Of a stretch of 5,046 nucleotides of DNA, positions 1 through 5,046 are shown one piece after another. Position numbers and translations under genes: made by a program. The notes under the pieces are model-generated. The model was given only the letters and a program-made list of their open reading frames with translations. It ran no database searches and had not been told where the DNA came from. How positions within the stretch are numbered: position 1 is the first letter of the stretch; each line of letters starts with the position of its first letter. This stretch comes from an uncultured Lachnospiraceae bacterium (GTDB lineage Bacteria; Bacillota; Clostridia; Lachnospirales; Lachnospiraceae). The DNA is taken from the NCBI GenBank assembly GCA_905236615.1, contig CAJORC010000214.1, forward strand, positions 1-5,046, in the 5' to 3' direction.

Positions 1-1665
1 AATGAGCAGGCGACTACGATAATGGCTGAAGCTTATGCAAGGCTTACCGGCAGGATAGCAGCTGTCTGCGTAACAGCCGGCCCCGGAAGCACGAATGCAG
101 TGTCAGGTGTCTATGGAGCTTATGTTGATTCTATTCCGATGCTGGTATTTTCAGGACAGGCTAAAAGGGAGACAATGGTAACGGCATGTGAGGCTCCGTT
201 GAGACAGCTTGGTGATCAGGAATGTAAAACTATTGAAATGGTGAAGTCAATTACAAAATCCTGCGTTACCATTTTAAATCCGAATGAGATACGCTATCAG
301 CTTGAAAAAGCATGGTTTCTTGCCAATAACGGAAGAAAGGGACCGGTCTGGATCGACGTGCCTTTAGACATTCAGGGAACAGTTATATATCCTGATGAGC
401 TTACCGGCTTTGACAGCAGGAACACGGAAAAAGTTGAGAGACCTTATTATGATAAGTCTTATACGGATAAAATCTTAGAAAAAATACATGAGGCAAGGAG
501 ACCTGTGATCCTTGCGGGCGAAGGAATAAGGCAGGGAGATGCTTACAAAGTGTTCCTTGACTGTACCGATGCACTTAAGATACCGGTTGTTACGGCGTGG
601 AATGCCAATGATCTTTTATGGGAAGAAAACCAGTATTATGCAGGACTTCCGGGAACAGTAGGAACAAGAGGCGGAAATTTTGTTGTTCAGAATGCTGATC
701 TTTTACTTGTGCTCGGCTGCAGAATGAATTTAAGGATTATCAGCTACAATAAATTCCAGTTTGCTGAAAATGCATACAAGATAGTTGTGGATATTGACGA
801 GAACGAGCTTAAGAAACCTACGGTTAAGATCGACATGCCTATTCATGCAGATGTAAAGGATGTCTGCAGAAGTCTCAGAAACTGCATTGATGAGGAAGTC
901 GGAGATCATAGCGAATGGCTTAAATGGTGCCGTGAGATAAACAGACGTTATCCTGTTGTACTGCCTGAATATTCAAAGAAGTCTTCGCCTATGAACCCGT
1001 ATCCTTTCTTACGGACTCTGTCCGAGCATCTTGGTGATAATGATGCCATAGTCTGCGGTAATGGTGCAGCCTGTGTTCAGACTTTTCAGGCATTTCATAT
1101 TAAGAAGGGCGAAAGGATATTTACGAATTCCGGCAGTGCCTCAATGGGTTATGGTTATCCTGCAGCGATCGGTGCTGCTGTTGCAAGGAAGGGTAAAAAA
1201 GTTGTTTGTATCGATGGTGACGGAAGTTTTATGATGAATATGCAGGAGCTTGAAACCGTTATGCACAACAATCTGAATATTAAGCTTTTCCTCCTGAACA
1301 ATAACGGTTACCATTCAATAAGGCAGACGCAGAAAAATCTTTTCAAGGGCCGTTCTTATGTGGGAATTGATACTGAATCAGGTGTCAGCTTCCCTGATTT
1401 TTCAAAGATAGCGGACGCTTTCGGAATGAAATATATAAGGATTGATACACTTGACGGACTTGATGATAAGCTTGAGGAAGCGCTTTCGGGTGATGGACCG
1501 GTATTTGTAGAAGCAATAGTTGACCCCGAACAGAACTTTGAGCCTAAGCTTTCATCGAAAGTTCTGCCGGATGGCACAATTACATCAGCAGCCTGTGACG
1601 ATATGTACCCGTTCCTTCCGAGAGAAGAGTATGAGGCTGTGAAAGCTGAAGCACAGAAGATTTGA
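1..1665 (+). CDS. ThDP-dependent acetolactate synthase-like enzyme, 5' partial
   Basis: The reading frame is open from base 1. The ATG at 22 is internal, because the codons before it encode NEQATTI, which continues into MAEAYARLTG. This is the N-terminal ThDP-activation motif, and its Glu (residue 2 of the visible 554) is the expected catalytic glutamate. By comparison with acetohydroxyacid synthases, about 45-50 residues are missing upstream. Domains: Pyr domain, about 1-125, with GPGSTNA at 27-33; central TPP/FAD-type domain, about 155-290, with PVILAGEG and GTVGTRGGNF; PP domain, about 345-520, with the cofactor motif GDGSF at 406-410 followed 24 residues later by NNN at 433-435, holding the Mg-ThDP ligands. 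The family condenses or decarboxylates pyruvate-like 2-keto acids in the cytoplasm. No regulatory subunit (ilvN) follows; three glycosyltransferases do, which points to glycan-precursor synthesis, perhaps YerE-like two-carbon transfer to a keto-sugar. Family assignment is firm; substrate is unknown. It ends with TGA 7 nt before the next ATG. Confidence 0.93.
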   Translation, partial: NEQATTIMAEAYARLTGRIAAVCVTAGPGSTNAVSGVYGAYVDSIPMLVFSGQAKRETMVTACEAPLRQLGDQECKTIEMVKSITKSCVTILNPNEIRYQLEKAWFLANNGRKGPVWIDVPLDIQGTVIYPDELTGFDSRNTEKVERPYYDKSYTDKILEKIHEARRPVILAGEGIRQGDAYKVFLDCTDALKIPVVTAWNANDLLWEENQYYAGLPGTVGTRGGNFVVQNADLLLVLGCRMNLRIISYNKFQFAENAYKIVVDIDENELKKPTVKIDMPIHADVKDVCRSLRNCIDEEVGDHSEWLKWCREINRRYPVVLPEYSKKSSPMNPYPFLRTLSEHLGDNDAIVCGNGAACVQTFQAFHIKKGERIFTNSGSASMGYGYPAAIGAAVARKGKKVVCIDGDGSFMMNMQELETVMHNNLNIKLFLLNNNGYHSIRQTQKNLFKGRSYVGIDTESGVSFPDFSKIADAFGMKYIRIDTLDGLDDKLEEALSGDGPVFVEAIVDPEQNFEPKLSSKVLPDGTITSAACDDMYPFLPREEYEAVKAEAQKI

Positions 1666-1672
1666 GATAGTG

Positions 1673-2668
1673 ATGAGTGAAAAAAGAAAAAAACTAAGTA
1701 TAATGATCCCCTGTTACAACGAGGTTGAAAACGTTGGTCCCATGAGTGAGACCATAGTGGGGATAATGACAAACCAGCTTTCCCGATATGATTATGAACT
1801 TATTTTTATAGATAATCATTCGGAAGACGGAACAAGGGAAAAGCTTGAGGAAATATGTGCCGGAAACAGTAATATCAAGGCTATTTTAAACGTGACCAAT
1901 TTTGGACAGTTTAACTCGCCCTTCTATGCAATGTGCCAGACAAGCGGTGATGCTGTTATTTCAATGAGCTGTGATTTTCAGGATCCGCCTGAGATGATTC
2001 CTCAGTATGTTGAAGAATGGGAAAAGGGTTATAAGATTGTCAGTGCCATAAAGACAACAAGCAAGGAAAACAGCATCATTTTTTTCATGCGTAAGTGTTA
2101 TTACAAGCTTATCCGTAATATGTCTACTGTTAAGCTTATTGAAAATTTCACCGGCACGGGACTTTATGATAAATCTTTCATTGACCTTTTGAGGGAGCTG
2201 GATGATCCGATCCCGTATCTGAGGGGAATTGTTGCCGAGTACAATTTTAAGCGTAAGGAGATTCCTTTTGAACAGCCTAAGAGACGTGCAGGAAAGACAA
2301 GCAACAATTTCTATTCACTTTATGATGCGGCGATGCTTTCGTTTACTTCTTATACAAAGGTCGGTCTGCGTATAGCAACCTTTATCGGATTTTTTGCAGG
2401 CGTGATAAGTTTTGCCATAGCATTGGTCTACCTTGTACTCAAACTGACTGACTGGCATCATTTCAGCGCAGGTTACGCGCCGATGATCATAGGTGTCTTC
2501 CTCATAGGCTCGCTGCAGCTATTCTTTATAGGACTTATGGGTGAATATATATTAAATATAAATACCCGTGTAATGCACCGGCCGCTTGTTGTTGAGGAAA
2601 AGCGGATAAACTTTGACAATGGGGATAAAATAAAGAATGAAACTGGACGTACTATATCAGATAAATGA
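1673..2668 (+). CDS. GT2 glycosyltransferase, DPM1/GtrB type, membrane-anchored
   Basis: This 331-residue protein has the layout of bacterial polyprenyl-phosphate glycosyltransferases (GtrB, DPM-synthase-like), which move a sugar from UDP- or GDP-sugar to undecaprenyl phosphate on the inner membrane face. Seen: an N-terminal GT-A start, LSIMIPCYNE (8-17); a nucleotide-binding segment IDNHSEDGT (46-54); the metal-binding DFQDPPE (101-107), matching the family's DLQDPPE; the basic RRAGKTS (204-210), matching the RxxGxS loop; and two predicted membrane helices, about 232-257 and 269-293, then a short polar tail. Length and topology are typical. ATG 1673 was chosen; an in-frame GTG directly before it (1670) is the alternative. 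The SD is weak (AGAAGA at 1655-1660 or GAG at 1664-1666), so coupling to the upstream stop is likely. The first motif reads DNHS instead of the commoner DDGS. A nearby GT-C gene (4728 onward) could use its lipid-linked product. The sugar cannot be read from sequence; direct transfer to a glycan acceptor remains possible. Confidence 0.9.
   Translation: MSEKRKKLSIMIPCYNEVENVGPMSETIVGIMTNQLSRYDYELIFIDNHSEDGTREKLEEICAGNSNIKAILNVTNFGQFNSPFYAMCQTSGDAVISMSCDFQDPPEMIPQYVEEWEKGYKIVSAIKTTSKENSIIFFMRKCYYKLIRNMSTVKLIENFTGTGLYDKSFIDLLRELDDPIPYLRGIVAEYNFKRKEIPFEQPKRRAGKTSNNFYSLYDAAMLSFTSYTKVGLRIATFIGFFAGVISFAIALVYLVLKLTDWHHFSAGYAPMIIGVFLIGSLQLFFIGLMGEYILNINTRVMHRPLVVEEKRINFDNGDKIKNETGRTISDK
2621..2668 (+). 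other. Gene overlap with internal ribosome binding site
   Basis: The GT8 gene starts at 2637 inside the last codons of the preceding glycosyltransferase, which stops at 2666-2668, giving a 32-nt overlap in a different frame. A purine-rich GGGGAT (2621-2626) lies 12 nt before the ATG, with AAAG (2632-2635) closer in. Ribosomes finishing the upstream gene would clear this region, so translational coupling is likely; that is inference from the layout. Confidence 0.6.
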
Positions 2669-3653
2669 GAAATATGCACCCTTTTGCGGAGTTTCGCTGA
2701 CATCTCTTTTTGAAAATAATAAGCATTTTGACGAAATTAGGGTTTTTATACTTGGAGAGAGGCTTTCTGCTTCTTCAGAGGCAAAATTCAGACTTCTTGC
2801 AGCACAGTATCAAAGGGCCATATGTTTTGTGAAGACAGAGCCTCTGATGCTGATGATGAAACAGCTCCAGATGCCTACATACCGAGGATCTTATGCCGCA
2901 AATATGCGACTTTTCCTTTCATACGTTTTAGGAGAGGACGTGGATCGTCTTCTCTATCTCGATGCAGATACGATCGTAAACGGAAAGCTTGATGAACTGG
3001 CTATCATGCCAATGGAAGGGCATCCCCTTGCAATGAGCCTTGATTCACTTGTCCGTATGCACAAGGGCAGATTGGGATTTACGAGAGCCGATTATTATTA
3101 TAATTCGGGAGTGATCCTTTTTTCTCTTAAGGAATGGCGGAAGATGCGCTGCTCTGAGAGAATAAGTAATCATGTGAAAAATGTTCGTGCATGGTATCCT
3201 TCGCCGGATCAGGATCTGCTTAATGTAGTATTGAAAGGCGAGATTTTAAAACTTCCGCCTGACTATAATATTCAGCCTTCCTATCTGGCATTTTCTTTGA
3301 AAGATTATTACAAAACTTTTGGAGAAAGGGGATTTTACAAGCGCAGAGAAGTCCAGGATGCTCTCTCTGCACCAAAGATTTACCATTTCTTCCGTTTTGT
3401 GGGAGAGTTTCCTTGGAACAGGGATAATGTGCATCCTGACAATGATCTTTTTGACAGATATCTCGCAATCTCTCCATGGAAGGGATATGAGAAGAAGAAG
3501 GCGAGAGTAGGTTTTGTTTTAAAATTCGAAAAAGTTCTTTACAGACATATCCCGAGAAGCCTTTTTATAAGACTTTTCAGAATAGCGTATGAGAATTTTA
3601 TATATAAGGCAAATAAAGACTCAATGAAATATAAGATAAATAAGACGATGTAA
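2637..3653 (+). CDS. GT8 family glycosyltransferase
   Basis: A 338-residue retaining glycosyltransferase of family 8, the group of LPS/capsule galactosyl- and glucosyltransferases that use UDP-hexose and a divalent metal. Seen: the N-terminal GT-A strand with the family's NEKYAPFCGVSLTSLFENN (10-28); AANMRLFLSYVL (87-98); the metal-binding DxD as LYLDADTIV (106-114; D109, D111); YYNSGVILFSLKEWR (154-168); PDQDLLN (190-196); a late histidine, H250, in a YHFFRFVGEFPW segment that corresponds to the usual HxxGxxKPW metal/UDP loop but is two residues longer between His and Gly; and the SPWKGYE element near 279-285 that often ends the catalytic domain. The last 50 or so residues are rich in Lys/Arg and aromatics, as expected for peripheral membrane attachment. 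The N-terminus starts exactly where family members begin, so the ATG at 2637, 32 nt inside the previous gene, is well supported. Donor and acceptor are not predictable here; UDP-Glc or UDP-Gal is the family default. Confidence 0.92.
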   Translation: MKLDVLYQINEKYAPFCGVSLTSLFENNKHFDEIRVFILGERLSASSEAKFRLLAAQYQRAICFVKTEPLMLMMKQLQMPTYRGSYAANMRLFLSYVLGEDVDRLLYLDADTIVNGKLDELAIMPMEGHPLAMSLDSLVRMHKGRLGFTRADYYYNSGVILFSLKEWRKMRCSERISNHVKNVRAWYPSPDQDLLNVVLKGEILKLPPDYNIQPSYLAFSLKDYYKTFGERGFYKRREVQDALSAPKIYHFFRFVGEFPWNRDNVHPDNDLFDRYLAISPWKGYEKKKARVGFVLKFEKVLYRHIPRSLFIRLFRIAYENFIYKANKDSMKYKINKTM

Positions 3654-3660
3654 AGAGTTT

Positions 3661-4707
3661 ATGAAAATATCAATAATTATACCTGTTTATAATACCGACA
3701 GCAGATATCTCAGAGCTTCCCTCAAGTCATGTCTGACTCAGACGATTGCTGAAGAAATAGAAGTAATCGCAGTTAATGACGGGTCAACAAATGACGCGGG
3801 GAAAGTGCTTGGGGAAATGGCGGAGAGATATCCGCTGCTGAAGGTTATAAATCAGGAAAACAAGGGAACTTCAGTCGCCCGTAATGCCGGTATAGAAGCC
3901 GCCACGGGCGACTATATCATGTTTGTTGATGCTGATGACTGGATTGAGGAAGATGCCTGTGAGAAGACCTTGCGACAGGCATACAGTTCTAATTCGGATA
4001 TTACATTTTTTGGCTATGCAACAAATTATACGAACCGGGAAATTAACCGGGTATTAGACAAGGTTCCTGATGGAGTTTTTGAAAAGGAACGGCTTGAGCT
4101 TGCCATACTTAAGGGTGATCCCGCGCTTGGGCCTGTAGAGGTAGGAGCTCCGTGGGGAAAGCTCATCAGGGCGAGTGTGATAAGGGAGAGGAAAGTCAGA
4201 TATACGCCCGGATTAAAAAAGGGACAGGATACAGTATTTGTGCTGAACCTAATAGAAAACTGTTCATCTTTTCATTACTATAGTTATCTTGGCTATCATT
4301 ACAGGATGCTGGGAAGCTCCATAAGTCACCGTTTCAATCCGGAAATAATCAACATAATGGAGAAAACATTAACGGCTTATGGGGATTTTGTAAAGAAATA
4401 TGATAAGCGTGAGGCATTTAAGGAAGCAGTCAGAAGAAAGTATTACCGTGTCCTTTTGGGAGAATACCTGATGCTGTATTTCTGCCATCCCGACAATTCT
4501 TCTTCCGGAAGCTCCAGAATACGTGAATTCAATACCCTTACGGACAGAGAACCCTACAGGACGATGATCGGTAAAATAAACGTTAAAGGCTTATATGACA
4601 GGTTACAGTTACTACTCCTGAGGAAAAGACAGACACGTATTCTTTTCTTTGTTAAAAGATTTGAGATATTTGTGAGAAATATCCTTATCCATCAGTTTGA
4701 AAGATAG
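3661..4707 (+). CDS. GT2 family glycosyltransferase (soluble, DADD type)
   Basis: A 348-residue inverting family 2 glycosyltransferase of the kind abundant in capsule and exopolysaccharide loci, adding one sugar from a nucleotide donor to a lipid-linked acceptor at the cytoplasmic membrane face. Seen: KISIIIPVYNT (2-12); the nucleotide-binding VNDGSTND (38-45); NKGTSVARNAGIEAATGDYIMFVDADDW (67-94), including the metal-binding DxD (D90, D92); GAPWGKLIRASVI (162-174), the GT2 'WxKLY'-like acceptor-side motif; and GQDTVFVLNL (188-197), where the catalytic-base motif is normally GED. The Asp (D190) is kept and the preceding Glu is Gln. Residues after about 235 form a helical, basic tail ending in KRQTRILFFVKRFEIFVRN-type sequence, likely membrane-associating; no full transmembrane helix is evident. 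The start lies 7 nt after the previous stop, with a short AAGAG SD only 3 nt from ATG. The sugar transferred is not predictable. Confidence 0.9.
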   Translation: MKISIIIPVYNTDSRYLRASLKSCLTQTIAEEIEVIAVNDGSTNDAGKVLGEMAERYPLLKVINQENKGTSVARNAGIEAATGDYIMFVDADDWIEEDACEKTLRQAYSSNSDITFFGYATNYTNREINRVLDKVPDGVFEKERLELAILKGDPALGPVEVGAPWGKLIRASVIRERKVRYTPGLKKGQDTVFVLNLIENCSSFHYYSYLGYHYRMLGSSISHRFNPEIINIMEKTLTAYGDFVKKYDKREAFKEAVRRKYYRVLLGEYLMLYFCHPDNSSSGSSRIREFNTLTDREPYRTMIGKINVKGLYDRLQLLLLRKRQTRILFFVKRFEIFVRNILIHQFER

Positions 4708-4727
4708 AAAGGAGTGAAAGAGAGTTT
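4708..4727 (+). promoter_or_regulatory. Ribosome binding region of the GT-C gene
   Basis: The 20-nt gap before the GT-C gene holds a good Shine-Dalgarno sequence, AAAGGAG (4708-4714), 13 nt from the ATG at 4728, and a second weaker one, GAGAG (4720-4724), 3 nt from it. Neither is at the ideal 5-9 nt distance. The GTG at 4714 is out of frame with the gene, so ATG 4728 stands as the start. This is the strongest SD in the window and suggests independent initiation for this gene. Confidence 0.6.
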
Positions 4728-5046
4728 ATGAAGAAAAAGTACGGCTTTTGGATGGTGTGTGCTTTGCTTTTGTTAATTCAGCTTGCATTTTCACTCAGAT
4801 TTATGGGGCGTCAGTATTTTTCGCTGGATGAAGTCAGTCAGATTGGATTTATCGCAAAAAAGAATTCATGGGGAAAAATTATATACTACTATCTCAGCAG
4901 TGAAGTGACAAATCTTCCTCTTTGGCCGCTTCTTGCAGCTGTATGGTACAGAATTGTACCTTACGGAGAAGGCTGGATGCGTTTGCTTACCGTGATATTT
5001 ACTACAGCTTCGATAGTATTTCTGATAAAGGCGGGGAAAAGCTTTG
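4728..5046 (+). CDS. GT-C membrane glycosyltransferase (PMT/ArnT-like), 3' partial
   Basis: Only the first 106 codons are visible before the window ends. The translation begins MKKKYGFWMVCALLLLIQ, a short basic head and a membrane helix (about 6-24), followed by a loop with YFSLDEVSQIGFIAKK (30-45). Its Asp-Glu pair (D34, E35) sits where PMT/GT39- and ArnT/GT83-type enzymes carry their catalytic acidic residue in the first extracytoplasmic loop. Next comes TNLPLWPLLAAVWYRIVPYGEGWMRLL (61-87), resembling the family pattern of Pro-Leu-aromatic helix, then Gly-Glu and an Arg, and a second membrane helix at about 84-101. Such proteins have 8-13 helices and transfer a sugar from a polyprenyl-phosphate donor to an acceptor outside the membrane. 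The DPM1/GtrB-like gene at 1673-2668 could supply that donor (inference). Family assignment rests on a short N-terminus, so an uncharacterised multi-spanning membrane protein remains possible. Confidence 0.72.
   Translation, partial: MKKKYGFWMVCALLLLIQLAFSLRFMGRQYFSLDEVSQIGFIAKKNSWGKIIYYYLSSEVTNLPLWPLLAAVWYRIVPYGEGWMRLLTVIFTTASIVFLIKAGKSF

Noticed and set aside
22..24. ATG at 22 as the start of the ThDP enzyme
   Set aside because: The frame is open to base 1 and the preceding codons encode the NEQ catalytic-glutamate motif, so this Met is internal and the gene begins before the window.
1..1665. Housekeeping ilvB for branched-chain amino acid synthesis
   Set aside because: No small subunit or pathway neighbour follows and the gene is packed against glycosyltransferases. 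It is not formally excluded, but the context favours a glycan role, so no ilvB symbol was given.
1356..1772. 138-codon open frame on the minus strand
   Set aside because: It lies antisense to the conserved end of the ThDP enzyme and the start of the GT2 gene, and its translation is low-complexity Ser-rich with no recognisable domain.
2539..2566. AT-rich imperfect dyad (GGGT ... ACCC) that could look like a terminator or internal promoter
   Set aside because: The arms match poorly beyond four bases, no T-run follows, and the stretch encodes the second membrane helix end (GEYILNINTR) of the GT2 enzyme.
2473..2703. 76-codon minus-strand open frame across the GT2/GT8 junction
   Set aside because: It is antisense to two well-supported genes and shows no family motif.
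3220..3510. Three short open frames (two minus, one plus) inside the GT8 gene
   Set aside because: All overlap conserved GT8 sequence, have no convincing ribosome site and encode no recognisable protein; they are shadow frames.
4708..4727. Rho-independent terminator between the last two genes
   Set aside because: The gap is 20 nt of purine-rich sequence with no inverted repeat.

Overview
The window is a stretch of a surface-glycan (capsule, exopolysaccharide or cell-wall polysaccharide) biosynthesis operon. It carries five tightly packed genes, all on the + strand, and essentially no non-coding DNA. Moderate-to-low GC, heavy use of AGA/AGG and ATA codons, purine-rich Shine-Dalgarno (SD)-like leaders and the style of the glycosyltransferases suggest a Firmicute, most likely a Clostridia/Lachnospiraceae-type gut or rumen bacterium. 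That placement is inference from composition and protein style only; no rRNA or marker gene is present.

Layout: (1) 1-1665, a ThDP-dependent acetolactate-synthase-like enzyme whose 5' end lies outside the window; (2) 1673-2668, a family 2 glycosyltransferase of the DPM1/GtrB type with two C-terminal membrane helices; (3) 2637-3653, a family 8 glycosyltransferase whose start lies 32 nt inside gene 2; (4) 3661-4707, a soluble family 2 glycosyltransferase with a DADD motif; (5) 4728-5046, the first 106 residues of a membrane-embedded GT-C (PMT/ArnT-like) glycosyltransferase that runs off the right edge. Intergenic gaps are 7, -32, 7 and 20 nt. I see no terminator, internal promoter, RNA gene, mobile element or CRISPR array, so a single transcript is the simplest reading.

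How the genes may work together (inference): genes 3 and 4 look like cytoplasmic nucleotide-sugar transferases that build a repeat unit or side chain. Gene 2 looks like an enzyme that loads a sugar onto undecaprenyl phosphate. Gene 5 looks like the extracytoplasmic transferase that would use such a lipid-linked donor to decorate the exported glycan. The ThDP enzyme is more likely a glycan-precursor enzyme than housekeeping acetolactate synthase; a YerE-like role, adding a two-carbon branch from pyruvate to a keto-sugar, is the most interesting possibility. I found no clear sign of a wholly new type of system. The points most worth checking are the substrate of the ThDP enzyme and the gene 2/gene 5 partnership.
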